Shown: positions 43,050 through 51,178, counted from the first letter of the stretch. The stretch is 64,000 nucleotides of DNA from Rhizobium sp. 9140 (GCF_900067135.1 NZ_FJUR01000001.1:1-64000), one strand, 5' to 3'. Notes: a model not told the origin generated them from the sequence alone. Made by a program: numbers and translations.

Positions 43050-44071
43050 GCGATGTCTCCCAGATCCCGGTTCTTCCAGGCCATCTGGAGGTGCTTGAGC
43101 GTCACCTCGTCACCGTCGCCGATCGCGGCCATGGTCGCGAGCTTCATAGTGCGGTCGATCTGCCGGAGAGCACCCGGCTTGAGCGCGATGCCGAGCAGAA
43201 ACCGGATCATGTCGTCGTCCTGGACATCCCATGCCGCGATCAGCGTACGCGCATCGTCGCCACGGCTCGGCTCACGTTTCAGGCGCTTGTCGAAGCGCGA
43301 GAGAACCTGCGCACGGCTGGAAACCGACCGCGACCGTTCCTTCATGAAGTCCCCGGCCGTGTCCTCGTTTCCGAGAAGCGCGACACCGCACTTGTTGATA
43401 TCGACGAAGTGTCGAAGCTGATTGATCGCATCCGGCAAGAGGTTCTGGGCCTCGTCGATGATCAGGATCGAACCGTCGCCGATCCGCTGCAGCTTCCGGC
43501 CGATGGCCCGCACCAGGCGCGCCGGATTGTGCTCCGAAACATCCAGTTCCGCGGCCAGCTCGACGAGCATGCCGTGCACCGTCTTTGTGTTCGGGCTGAT
43601 CGTGGCGAGGTAGGCATGCGGCCGGGTCAGGCAGAAATGACGCGCCGCCGTGGTCTTGCCGACGCCGGCATCGAGCGTGATGGCGACGAAGCCTGCCGTC
43701 ACCTGCGCATAGGCGAGCGTTTCGAGGATCTCGCGCGCAACCAGCGTCTGCTGGAAAACAGGCGAGACAGGAACACGGGAGGCAAGGCCCGAGCTTTCCT
43801 CGAGAGCCGCCAGCCAGTTGCTGACCTGATTGTTCTGGTTGACGAGAACGCCGAGATACTTGCCCGAAGCCCACTGTGAGAACGTGCCGTCCGGAATATT
43901 CGTCCGGCGTGCGATCGCAGTCTTGTTCCAGCCGTTCGCCGTGGCGACGCCGATGACGCGCGAAATCAGGGTGCGCCAGATCTCGACGTCCTGCGCCGGG
44001 TGCTTGGCAATAAACTCGGCTACCGGCTGCGGGTGTTCCCATCCGCTACTTGTGCCTGTGGTGTTTTTCAT
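43046..44071 (-). CDS. MuB-like AAA ATPase, target DNA binding and transposition regulator
   Basis: 341 residues. An N-terminal helix-turn-helix (NKTAIARRTNIPDGTFSQWA, about 49-68) is followed by an AAA+ domain with Walker A DAGVGKTT (134-141) and Walker B ILIIDEAQN (202-210). MuB homologues deliver target DNA to MuA and provide target immunity. Located directly after MuA. The element is 20 to 30 residues longer than Mu B. Confidence 0.88.
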   Translation of the reverse strand: MKNTTGTSSGWEHPQPVAEFIAKHPAQDVEIWRTLISRVIGVATANGWNKTAIARRTNIPDGTFSQWASGKYLGVLVNQNNQVSNWLAALEESSGLASRVPVSPVFQQTLVAREILETLAYAQVTAGFVAITLDAGVGKTTAARHFCLTRPHAYLATISPNTKTVHGMLVELAAELDVSEHNPARLVRAIGRKLQRIGDGSILIIDEAQNLLPDAINQLRHFVDINKCGVALLGNEDTAGDFMKERSRSVSSRAQVLSRFDKRLKREPSRGDDARTLIAAWDVQDDDMIRFLLGIALKPGALRQIDRTMKLATMAAIGDGDEVTLKHLQMAWKNRDLGDIA

Positions 44072-44100
44072 CTACTTGGTTCCTTGCATAAGTAACTCCG

Positions 44101-44132
44101 GGCGCCCCTTCACTGTGGCGCCCATTTTTTTG
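44101..44132 (+). terminator. Rightward intrinsic terminator between MuA and MuB genes
   Basis: GGGCGCC (44101-44107) and GGCGCCC (44118-44124) form a 7-bp GC stem followed by ATTTTTTT on the rightward strand. In this orientation it faces against the phage genes; no rightward gene is seen in front of it. It may stop antisense transcription across the MuB/MuA junction, while the hairpin also forms in the leftward mRNA. Confidence 0.5.
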
Positions 44133-44148
44133 GTCGGAACCGTACGCA

Positions 44149-46167
44149 TTACTTTTCGGCTCTGGTCTTACGGCTGGGCTTAACTGTCCCTGCCGCCGTC
44201 TTCCCTGTGGGGAATGGGATGATCGCGCTCCCCTCGCCCATGATCCGGGCAAGTCCGCGCGAGAAACTGTTTTCAAATTCGCCCTCGCCGATTGCCTCGG
44301 CCGAGACAGCCGGAGCAAGGTTGCTGCCTGTGATGAGGCGGGTGACGACGGGACGTGGCGCCGGCGCTTCCGGACGCTTCTCAGCCTTGCGTGCCTTGGC
44401 GTACAGGTCAGCCAACTGGTCGGCCTCGATCGTGCGGTTGAGTTCGAGCAGCGACTTCTGCGCTTTGGCATAATCCGAGGCTTTGCGTGCCGTCTGGCGG
44501 GCGGCTGCTTGGCAATCGAAGCCATGGGCAAGGATGCACTCGGCATCGCCGAGGAACCGGCCGGCACCATCGTAGAGCTTGATCGCACCGTGCAGGTTGG
44601 CCGGATCGAACCGGATGGTCAGCTTCTTGCCGATCCACTGGTTGAGAACCGGGGCCCAATAGCGGTTGCCAGCATAATGGATCGCACCGTCCGGCTTGCG
44701 GGCCGTGACATTCTCGGCCGCGAGCATCCAGAGCGCCCGCTGGGCAGTGCTGGAATAGCGCAGGATGGTCGAGGGATCGGCGACAGACTCCGCAAAGACC
44801 GCGTTGAAGCTGCGACCGTCGGCCATTTCCGTACGGCGACCTTCACGAGCATTGTGCTCTTCCACCATGGCCGCGACGTGCTCCTGGAGCGCATCGAGCT
44901 TCACGGCGCTGCGACCGTAGTTCTCGGGCTTCTCGTCAACGTTCGGCCCTGTATAGGCGCCGGACATCGCAGGGTGCCGCGAGATCTCGTCAGCCAAATC
45001 CCTCCATGCACGCTCGATCGGCTTGGATCGACCGGAATAGGGCTTGGTGAAGTGCGCGTTGATATCGAGCGTCTTCAGGAGGCCGGCGACCTCGCCTTCC
45101 GTGATCTTGAACCGGTTGCGCGATGTCGCCTGACCAGAGATCTTCTTCGACGCAAAAGCGCGGCCGTTGTCCATGTAGATGTGGTAGGGCAGCGCGCCAT
45201 CGGCGTTCTCGATCATTGCGCCGATGCAGGAGCGCACCGCTTCCCACGTCTCGGCCTCGGACAGGATCCACGACAGCACCTTGCGGGAGTAAATGTCTTG
45301 GATCCCGATGAGGATGACGCGCACCGGCACCTTCTTCCAGGGCACACGCACGAACAGATCGAGCTTGTGCCCATCGGTGTTGACCATCTGCATGGCATGC
45401 AGATGAGCGACGGAGCGCGTCTGCGCCGGGAATAGCCGGGCGGCGGCTTCCTTGCCGTCCCGTGCCAAGATCTGCACCGCCTTTGGCACCTCGGCCTCAA
45501 GGCGGCGCCGCAAGGAGCGCTCGGAGGGGATCGGCGACCAGCCGTTTGCCTTCGCGGCTGTCATCATCCGGCGGAAGCAGGACGAAAACTTCGGCTTCTC
45601 CGGCCGGAGGTAATCCGATTTCAGTGTGGCCCAGGCATCGGCATGGCAGTCCGCCCGGTCGGCAACGAGGCCGTTGACCGCAGGCGAGAAGGCCGGCGCC
45701 AGCGCTGCAAGCCAATCCGCCCGCGCGTGGCCTTCGACCATCTGACGCCAGCCATACAAGGTCGTAACGGCGATATCGGCCATACGGGCGCAGTGCTGAA
45801 CAGCAATTGTGGCTGCAATGCCCGACGCCTTCATGTCGTCAACGGCGATCAACACATCGAGCCGCTTCCGGCAGATGGCCTTATGCTCGTCGGTCAGAGC
45901 TTCGAAACGCGACCAAAGCTGCTTCGAAACGCCTTTGACGGCTGCTGTCAGGTCCGTGTTGAGGAAGGCGATTTTCTGCCGCGCTTCAGGCGGCAGAAGA
46001 GAATAGTGATACTCACGACCGCCACCGCGCTTGGCGATCGCGCGTACCTTACCCGGCTGATGATCCCATCCCGCGCGCGCAGCGTGGTCGTGGATCCGCC
46101 TGACAGATGTCGGCAGGCCCGGCAGCTTTGCCTCGGCGAGTTCCGGGATGGTGAACCACTCTTTCAT
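44149..46167 (-). CDS. MuA-like DDE transposase
   Basis: 672 residues from the ATG at 46167 that overlaps the preceding stop. N-terminal Mu DNA-binding domain (EWFTIPELAEAKLPGLPTSV), helical end-binding region, then the catalytic core with D265 (MVNTDGHKLDL), D333 (YMDNGRAF) and E385 (GRSKPIERAWRD), very close in number and spacing to MuA D269/D336/E392 (663 residues). The C-terminal Mu-transpos_C-like region ends in a basic tail (TVKPSRKTRAEK). It recombines phage ends during integration and replicative transposition. Confidence 0.93.
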   Translation of the reverse strand: MKEWFTIPELAEAKLPGLPTSVRRIHDHAARAGWDHQPGKVRAIAKRGGGREYHYSLLPPEARQKIAFLNTDLTAAVKGVSKQLWSRFEALTDEHKAICRKRLDVLIAVDDMKASGIAATIAVQHCARMADIAVTTLYGWRQMVEGHARADWLAALAPAFSPAVNGLVADRADCHADAWATLKSDYLRPEKPKFSSCFRRMMTAAKANGWSPIPSERSLRRRLEAEVPKAVQILARDGKEAAARLFPAQTRSVAHLHAMQMVNTDGHKLDLFVRVPWKKVPVRVILIGIQDIYSRKVLSWILSEAETWEAVRSCIGAMIENADGALPYHIYMDNGRAFASKKISGQATSRNRFKITEGEVAGLLKTLDINAHFTKPYSGRSKPIERAWRDLADEISRHPAMSGAYTGPNVDEKPENYGRSAVKLDALQEHVAAMVEEHNAREGRRTEMADGRSFNAVFAESVADPSTILRYSSTAQRALWMLAAENVTARKPDGAIHYAGNRYWAPVLNQWIGKKLTIRFDPANLHGAIKLYDGAGRFLGDAECILAHGFDCQAAARQTARKASDYAKAQKSLLELNRTIEADQLADLYAKARKAEKRPEAPAPRPVVTRLITGSNLAPAVSAEAIGEGEFENSFSRGLARIMGEGSAIIPFPTGKTAAGTVKPSRKTRAEK

Positions 46168-46625
46168 CAGCGGCCCCGACGCTTGATCGTGACGGGACGC
46201 GCCTGAAGGCTCTTCAGCTCGGCTGCCAGCTCGCGTTGCTCTTGCTGAAGGCGTGCGATCTCGGCAAGCCGGGCCTCGTCGCCTTCGAGCAGGATCAAGC
46301 CATCCTCGCTGAGCACCACATCCCAAAGCCAGACGGCTCCGGTTGCCCGAACGAACGCCTTGAAGCGCACGAGGCTGATGTCGTGGGCCGTCTTGCTCTC
46401 GGCCGTGTAGGCATCGAGCGCACCTTTCGACACAGACGATAGGCCGAGGTAGTGGGCCATGCGGGTGGCGATCGTGGGCCGATCGTACGGGCATTCGCGG
46501 ATGGCGCGGGCCATCTCGCGCTTCAGCAGGGAGCGGAAACGATCGAGGTCGATCCGCTCGGCTGCCTGCCGCACGGGGAACACGGCTTCGGCGAAGAAGT
46601 CGAACTGGTGAGGATCGCGCTTCAT
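46167..46625 (-). CDS. Early phage protein, unknown
   Basis: 152 residues from the ATG at 46625 (ATGA with the ParB-like gene). Mostly helical; FRSLLKREMARAIRECPYDR and YLGLSSVSKGALDAYTAESK. Coiled-coil-like LARLQQEQRELAAELKSLQA at the end. Lies between the ParB-like and MuA genes, so likely an auxiliary of the replicative machinery; not recognised. Confidence 0.65.
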   Translation of the reverse strand: MKRDPHQFDFFAEAVFPVRQAAERIDLDRFRSLLKREMARAIRECPYDRPTIATRMAHYLGLSSVSKGALDAYTAESKTAHDISLVRFKAFVRATGAVWLWDVVLSEDGLILLEGDEARLAEIARLQQEQRELAAELKSLQARPVTIKRRGR

Positions 46626-47464
46626 GCTGCACGCTCCAGAAAGGAGAAGTCGGATTTCGAGCCGACGTGGTCGAGGAACCGGCGCTGCGTTTCCTCGTCG
46701 GCCTTGCTCCAGAGCGCCGCCATCTTGTCGAAGATGCCCTGCTGCGGATCGGCCTCGGCCTTTGGGCCTTTCAGCCACTGCAGAACGGGCTTCAGATCGG
46801 GGCTTTCCTTCAGGGCAGCGGCAACCTTCAGCTGATCGTCGGCCGAGAGCTTCGCCAGCTTTAGAAGAGCGGACTGGTCGGTTTCGGCTTCCGTTCCACG
46901 CACGGCTTGGCGCAGGGTCGGGTGAAGGTTTTGGCCTATACGTGTCGCGCGCTTATAGGTATCTTGACCAATACCCAGACGTTCCTGAACCTGTTTGGAA
47001 AGTTCGCGGCCTGCTGCAAAGACCAAAGGTGCATCGTGCCCCTTTGATTCTTTCGCCTCCGAAACAAACGTATTGCCACCTCGGCCTACTTTGCCATGCT
47101 GCTCCTCCCAAAGCTCACGATACGTCATGACAAAGATCGCGCGATCGAGCGGGTTCAGCTCATTGCGATACAGGTTCTCGGAGATCTCCAGCAGCTGCGC
47201 TTCCTGCGCATCTGCCTCGACGATGATGGCGTCGATCTCGGTCCAACCGAGCAGCTTGGCAGCGGAGGTGCGATAGCCGCCAGCGACAAGCGTGAAAGGC
47301 GTGGCGCCCTTGTTCTTGGCAGGCGTCCTGCGGATCATGATCGGGCTGATCTGCCCGCGCTCGGTGAGCGAGGCGGCGATCATCTCGACATAAGCGGGAT
47401 CGATCGGGCGGAGACGTTCGCCGATGTGGATGTCTGAGAGGGGTGCACGGATGAACTCAGCCAT
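46622..47464 (-). CDS. ParB/RepB-like N-terminal nuclease-fold protein
   Basis: 280 residues. ParB-type core: LSDIHIGERLRPIDPAYVEM, GQISPIMIRR, LVAGGYRTSAAKLLGW, LEISENLYRNELNPLDRAIF (residues 5-115), followed by a helical domain with QVQERLGIGQDTYKRATRI, and no obvious HTH-ParB beyond it. ParB proteins bind and load on DNA with CTP; here likely a DNA-binding auxiliary rather than a partition protein since no ParA or parS-like cluster was noticed. Confidence 0.82.
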   Translation of the reverse strand: MAEFIRAPLSDIHIGERLRPIDPAYVEMIAASLTERGQISPIMIRRTPAKNKGATPFTLVAGGYRTSAAKLLGWTEIDAIIVEADAQEAQLLEISENLYRNELNPLDRAIFVMTYRELWEEQHGKVGRGGNTFVSEAKESKGHDAPLVFAAGRELSKQVQERLGIGQDTYKRATRIGQNLHPTLRQAVRGTEAETDQSALLKLAKLSADDQLKVAAALKESPDLKPVLQWLKGPKAEADPQQGIFDKMAALWSKADEETQRRFLDHVGSKSDFSFLERAA

Positions 47465-47832
47465 TACGCGGCATCCTCAACAGCTTCATGCAGGGCGGTC
47501 GTAAACAGGTCGTTGGCGCGGGCAGCAATTGCCCGGTAAGTCCGCGCAAACACAGGTTCGTCGCAGCGGTAATCGACCGTACGCACGGCCTGACCAACCA
47601 TTGTGCGACCGACACCGAGCAGCACCATCACGCGGCGACGCGGGATGCCGAAGTGAACCATGAGGACATGGATTGCGACCTGCCGAGCAAGCGCCGCGTC
47701 CAGCATATCGACGGGCGGATTGATGATGAACCGGAGTGGCAGGTGGCTGAAATGCGACCGGCTGGCGCGAAAGGCCGCTGCGACCATCGCCTGCAGCCGC
47801 TCTTCAGCGGAAAACGGATTGAGATGACTCAC
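47464..47832 (-). CDS. DnaA C-terminal-like DNA-binding protein
   Basis: 122 residues from a GTG overlapping the preceding stop (GTGA). The second half reads RQVAIHVLMVHFGIPRRRVM ... VGRTMVGQAVRTVDYRCDE, similar to the DnaA C-terminal DNA-binding helix-turn-helix (R-Q-V-A-x-Y, then the H-T-T-V-like VGRTMVGQA). A small early gene of Mu-like phages; role in replication initiation is inferred. Confidence 0.6.
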   Translation of the reverse strand: MSHLNPFSAEERLQAMVAAAFRASRSHFSHLPLRFIINPPVDMLDAALARQVAIHVLMVHFGIPRRRVMVLLGVGRTMVGQAVRTVDYRCDEPVFARTYRAIAARANDLFTTALHEAVEDAA

Positions 47833-48113
47833 AGGCTGGCCCTCACCACGCTGAATATGACAGCGACGAGGCCCATGGCGACGACGCCAAAGATCAGGGT
47901 CGTGTCGGCAGCCCGGCAAATCGACGAGCGAGCCGGAATGAACGGATTGCTGCCAAATTCAGGCGTCACTTTCGCCATAGGCTTGAGCGCGGAAACGCGA
48001 GAGACTTCAGTCGTGGCGCGAACGGCGCCGTGACTGACGGCCGGGGACTTCGGGTCCCTGCGGCAAATGTCGCGGTAGGCTAGAGCAGACGGTCGTTCGT
48101 TCGCGCCCACCAT
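47829..48113 (-). CDS. Small early protein with C-terminal membrane segment
   Basis: 94 residues from the ATG at 48113, overlapping the Ner stop by one base. The first 65 residues are polar and basic; the last ~20 (LIFGVVAMGLVAVIFSVVRA) form a single membrane segment, i.e. a tail-anchored arrangement. Possibly an exclusion or host-takeover protein, but no homologue is recognised. Confidence 0.55.
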   Translation of the reverse strand: MVGANERPSALAYRDICRRDPKSPAVSHGAVRATTEVSRVSALKPMAKVTPEFGSNPFIPARSSICRAADTTLIFGVVAMGLVAVIFSVVRASL

Positions 48114-48442
48114 CACGCGGCCTCATGAATGTCAGAGGAGTTACGACGGGCATGACGGTAGTTCTCAGAGGGCTGCGGGCTCAGGCGGCTGCCGTCGCTG
48201 GAGTACCGGGTCTGCCAAAGCAGGTGCGGACGCGTCTTGAGCGCCGCAGCGATCGCACGTTCGCCGGCAAGGTGCGGCTCGTGAACGGCATTCCCTGCCG
48301 TGCCGGCCGGGAGATTGTAAACCTTGTCGATACCGGCAAGGGTGAGTTTGGCTACAATGAGCCGCCCTTTTATCCGGGCGACTTCCTCTAATCGGCGGCG
48401 CTCGGCGCGGCTGATCTTGTCGCTTTTGGGTGCGCGATGCAT
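48113..48442 (-). CDS. ner: Ner-like winged-helix regulator
   Basis: 109 residues from the ATG at 48442 (AAGGAT upstream). Core resembles Mu Ner/Nlp: IKGRLIVAKLTLAGIDKVYN, GTAGNAVHEPHLAGERAIAA, LKTRPHLLWQTRYSSDGSR. Mu Ner is the first early gene and shuts down both early and repressor promoters. First leftward gene after the operator region, as in Mu. Confidence 0.8.
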   Translation of the reverse strand: MHRAPKSDKISRAERRRLEEVARIKGRLIVAKLTLAGIDKVYNLPAGTAGNAVHEPHLAGERAIAAALKTRPHLLWQTRYSSDGSRLSPQPSENYRHARRNSSDIHEAA

Positions 48443-48494
48443 AAGAGATCCTTGATCCAGATGAGAGGCCCTGGCCGGCCTCTTTTTTGGTTGG

Positions 48495-48558
48495 TTGCAG
48501 TCTGTGAACACAGGAAGGTATAAGCACTATTGTGCTCTTATACAAGCACAAAAGTGCC
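48495..48558. promoter_or_regulatory. Divergent promoters with two repressor operators
   Basis: A perfect palindrome AGCAC-TATT-GTGCT (48523-48536) and a near copy AGCAC-AAAA-GTGCC (48545-48558) lie 22 bp apart, about two helical turns. Rightward -35 TTGCAG (48495-48500) and -10 TATAAG (48519-48524) overlap the first palindrome; leftward -35 TTGTAT (48540-48545) and -10 TTATAC (48518-48523) flank it. Binding would shut the early promoter and self-limit the repressor. Confidence 0.65.
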
Positions 48559-48568
48559 GTTGGCGCTT

Positions 48569-49357
48569 ATGGGTAGTGAAACTGCGAAAAATCTGGCATC
48601 GCGGGCGAAGGGGGTGCGCGTAGAGCGAAAGCTTCAGCAGCAAGAGATGGCTGACGTTCTCGGCATGTCGTTGCGAGGCTGGCAAAAGATCGAAAGGGGA
48701 GAAGGCACGCCTAGCGGTGAAACGCTGCTTCAGTTCGAGAAGCTGGGCATCAATCCCGGCTGGGTGCTAACCGGCTTGGGCCCGAAGTCTCTAGACGACC
48801 CAGCCCCCCCTCCTGTCGAGGTGGAGCAGAATACCTTGCAGCGCATCGTCGATACGGTTGAGGAGATTGCTGAAGCGACTGCTCGGCGACCTCGCGTCCC
48901 TCCTCCTCGCTCAGAGCCACGCCCGCCGAAAACCCTTCGGTGGTTCCCCGACCACTACGTCTCCGCGGGTGGCGGCAACACCTCTCCCTACGAAACCGAG
49001 GGCGAGGAGCTGGAACTCGACGAGTTTGCCGAACGCATTCTGGGCCTACGGCCTGACGAGCTTCGAATGTTTCAGATCCTCGGTGACAGCATGTTTCCGA
49101 CCCTTGCGTCTGGGGATACGGTCGTTGCGAACACGAGACGTCGAGACGTCCAGGACGACACGCTGTATGTCGTCTCCATCAACGGCGAGATGCTTGTGAA
49201 ACGCGCTCAGTGGGGCGATGATGGCTCGCTCACATGGCAATCCGACAACACCGACCCGCGCTATCAGCCGATCCGGCTCGAAAACGATGAGATCAATTCG
49301 GCGAAGGTCGTTGGCCAAGTCGAGCGCATGATCATCGCGCTCCCGAAAAGAAACTAG
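48569..49357 (+). CDS. Phage repressor, HTH plus S24 LexA-like autoprotease
   Basis: 262 residues from the ATG at 48569. HTH region residues 8-55 (QQEMADVLGMSLRGWQKIER); a Pro-rich linker; S24 peptidase domain from ~120. Cleavage site A133-G134 (YVSAGGGN), catalytic S174 (ILGDSMFPTLASGD) and K211 (EMLVKRAQ) are all present. It is therefore likely self-cleaving on RecA activation, so the prophage would be DNA-damage inducible. Mu itself uses a different, ClpX-sensitive repressor. Divergent from Ner. Confidence 0.88.
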   Translation: MGSETAKNLASRAKGVRVERKLQQQEMADVLGMSLRGWQKIERGEGTPSGETLLQFEKLGINPGWVLTGLGPKSLDDPAPPPVEVEQNTLQRIVDTVEEIAEATARRPRVPPPRSEPRPPKTLRWFPDHYVSAGGGNTSPYETEGEELELDEFAERILGLRPDELRMFQILGDSMFPTLASGDTVVANTRRRDVQDDTLYVVSINGEMLVKRAQWGDDGSLTWQSDNTDPRYQPIRLENDEINSAKVVGQVERMIIALPKRN

Positions 49358-49396
49358 GAATCTTTTCTTGGGCAGATTGACTCCCCAGATTTACGA

Positions 49397-49411
49397 GAAC
49401 AAACTAAGAAC
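49397..49411. promoter_or_regulatory. LexA-type SOS box GAAC-N7-GAAC
   Basis: A perfect GAAC-AAACTAA-GAAC match to the alphaproteobacterial LexA operator, 29 bp before the ATG of the 83-residue gene. The match requires only 8 fixed bases, so roughly two would be expected by chance in a sequence of this size on both strands; its promoter position is the main support. Confidence 0.45.
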
Positions 49412-49439
49412 ATCTACAACGCAAAGTTAGGAGTTCTTC

Positions 49440-49691
49440 ATGAAAATCGTCGAGAGGTTTATCGTTATCCCGTTCCGGAAAGGCCGGAAAAACTCGATTA
49501 TTCTCGGCGAGATACGGCAAGCGAGCAGTGAGGCTTCGGCCGAACGCATCGCGGAAAGCATGGCCCGCTACAATCTTGGGGCGTCGGCCATTGCTGTGCT
49601 CGTCGATGAAGAAACCGGCGACATGACAAGTCCTCGGCTGATCAGGGAATTCGGTCAGGTAAAGAACGTAATAGAAGAGATGGCCGCGTAA
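49440..49691 (+). CDS. Conserved small hypothetical protein
   Basis: 83 residues, TTAGGAG before the ATG. VERFIVIPFRKGRKNSIILG, EIRQASSEASAERIAESMAR and VDEETGDMTSPRLIREFGQV; a compact beta-alpha protein, rhizobial in character. First gene outside the phage or last one within it. Possibly SOS-regulated given the box upstream. Not recognised. Confidence 0.65.
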   Translation: MKIVERFIVIPFRKGRKNSIILGEIRQASSEASAERIAESMARYNLGASAIAVLVDEETGDMTSPRLIREFGQVKNVIEEMAA

Positions 49692-49692
49692 A

Positions 49693-49905
49693 ATGAAGCC
49701 TTGCTCTATCGAGGCCGAGAAGGCTGAAACGGCGGATCTGTCAGAGTTGGAACAGGTCCTTGCGTACCACGGCGGCGATGTCGAAGCCGCGATCGACACA
49801 CTCCTGAACGACTGCAGGTATGTTCGGGACCAACTGTCGATCGCACGCGCAACGATGAGCGTCGGCTTCGCGCGGGGTTGGCTTCCATCAGCCGACCGCG
49901 ATTAA
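49693..49905 (+). CDS. Small hypothetical protein
   Basis: 70 residues starting two bases after the preceding stop, so translationally coupled. Acidic helix (ETADLSELEQVLAYHGGDVE) then CRYVRDQLSIARATMSVGFA. Some resemblance to UBA-like helical patterns but too short to judge. Not recognised. Confidence 0.55.
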   Translation: MKPCSIEAEKAETADLSELEQVLAYHGGDVEAAIDTLLNDCRYVRDQLSIARATMSVGFARGWLPSADRD

Positions 49906-50132
49906 ACGCCGGTGAAACCAGCAACGATCCGAGTGCGGTGCTCCTCGGATCGCATATCTCCCCGTTATGGAACGCTGGCATTGGCCAATACGGACAGCTT
50001 CACTGTCAGGAAGTTGTCGCGTCAAAAGTCAGATCATTGGGTCGAGAACGGACCAACTGACAAGCCGACAGCCGACTTGGGAACTGAGCAGCTACTCGCC
50101 TGTTCGCGAAGGGAACCCGTCAGGAGATGTCG

Positions 50133-50369
50133 ATGCCGAAATTTTTCTTTCATGTCCGCAAACCTGGCGTCTTTGAAAAGGACCCGGAAGGCGAGGACTT
50201 CCCGACCGTTGATGACGCCGTAGACGAGGCTTTCAAAGCTGCGCGTGAGATCCTCGCAGAGAAGGTCTACGCAAACGATATCATCGACGGTTCCAGTTTT
50301 GAGATAACAACTGACGACGGACATGTCGTGCGCACTGTTCTCTTTCGTGACGCGTTGCGATTGCAGTAA
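50133..50369 (+). CDS. DUF6894 family protein
   Basis: 78 residues; ATG at 50133 chosen by the spacing from GGAG (50123-50126). MPKFFFHVRKPGVFEKDPEG, VDDAVDEAFKAAREILAEKV and SFEITTDDGHVVRTVLFRDA match the DUF6894 family, small proteins widespread in Rhizobiales and of unknown role. The 227 bases before it hold no other frame. Confidence 0.75.
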   Translation: MPKFFFHVRKPGVFEKDPEGEDFPTVDDAVDEAFKAAREILAEKVYANDIIDGSSFEITTDDGHVVRTVLFRDALRLQ

Positions 50370-50488
50370 CGTAAAGGCCGGCTGTGGGGAGCGTGGCTCT
50401 GAAAACTTGAGAACGGTACGCTTCTTACAATTGAGGAATGAGAAAAAGGGGTTACCTCAACCACCGTATGCTTTTTCGGGGAGTTTGG

Positions 50489-51178
50489 ATGATGGAGAAC
50501 GGATTGTTGGCAGCTTTGTCAGAAGCTGATCGAGCGTCTCTTGATCCACACCTAGAGCTTGTGGAGCTTGACGTAAAACAACCGCTCTTCAATTCCTACG
50601 AGCCAATCGAGTACGTACATTTTTTCCTTAGCGGCCTGTCATCCGAGATAGCAGGAAGCGGCAGGGCACAAATCGAAGTCGGCTGCGTTGGACGTGAAGG
50701 TTTTTCTGGACACTCCGTTATTCTGGATGTCGAGGCTTCTCCTCACTACGCATTCATGCAAGGTCGCGGGACAGCGTTACGCATCCGCTCGGACCTACTC
50801 CGCCAGTTGGTGGATCAGCGAGCAACGTTGAGAAGGATGCTGCTACGCTTTTCCCATGTCTTCACGACCCAGATCGCGCAGACAGCTCTTGCTGACGGGC
50901 GCTTTACCCTGCAGCAGCGCTTGGCGCGCTGGATACTCATGTGCCAAGATCGAGTGGGTAACACGATGCCTCTGACCCACGAATTTCTCGCACTCATGCT
51001 AGGTGTGCGCAGACCCGGTGTCACCACCACTCTTCACATCCTAGAAGGCGAGCATCTGATCAAAGCGGAGCGTGCCTCGATTACTGTTCTTAACAGGGCA
51101 GGCCTAATTGAAACTGCGGCTGGCAGTTATGGATTGCCCGAACAAGAGTACCGGCGGCTTATCAACTCCGCATTCTAG
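50489..51178 (+). CDS. Crp/Fnr-family transcription regulator
   Basis: 229 residues from the ATG at 50489 (CGGGGAG upstream). Cyclic-nucleotide-binding-type domain (residues 1-140), with VELDVKQPLFNSYEPIEYVH, GRAQIEVGCVGREGFSG; C-terminal HTH_Crp (MPLTHEFLALMLGVRRPGVTTTLHIL). The FNR cysteine cluster is absent. A common rhizobial subgroup with no known effector; no close partner gene. Its own promoter region is the 119 bases after DUF6894. Confidence 0.85.
   Translation: MMENGLLAALSEADRASLDPHLELVELDVKQPLFNSYEPIEYVHFFLSGLSSEIAGSGRAQIEVGCVGREGFSGHSVILDVEASPHYAFMQGRGTALRIRSDLLRQLVDQRATLRRMLLRFSHVFTTQIAQTALADGRFTLQQRLARWILMCQDRVGNTMPLTHEFLALMLGVRRPGVTTTLHILEGEHLIKAERASITVLNRAGLIETAAGSYGLPEQEYRRLINSAF

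Larger units (their letters stand above)
9322..49430 (-). mobile_element. Prophage B: complete-looking Mu-like transposable siphophage
   Basis: About 40 kb. It holds, from right to left, repressor, Ner, MuA/MuB, GemA, Mor-like activator, lysis, packaging, head, siphovirus tail, giant fibre, and a DNA methylase with a YbjQ-like protein. No gene of a mobile-phage set appears to be missing. Ends are not proven: the left end lies between the IS21 terminus (9321) and the cargo gene at 9416, and the right end between the repressor stop (49357) and the host-like gene at 49440. No convincing 5-bp duplication was found. Confidence 0.85.

Noticed and set aside
47829..48113. Reading the small early membrane protein as a phage lysis (holin) gene
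   Set aside because: It is in the early operon next to Ner, far from the endolysin, and has only one C-terminal membrane segment.
9331..49377. Direct repeat GGAAT-TTT-CTT---CAGAT at 9331 and 49357 as attachment sites
   Set aside because: 16 of 21 matches in A/T-rich sequence is weak, one copy overlaps the repressor stop, and transposable phages are not expected to have att core repeats.
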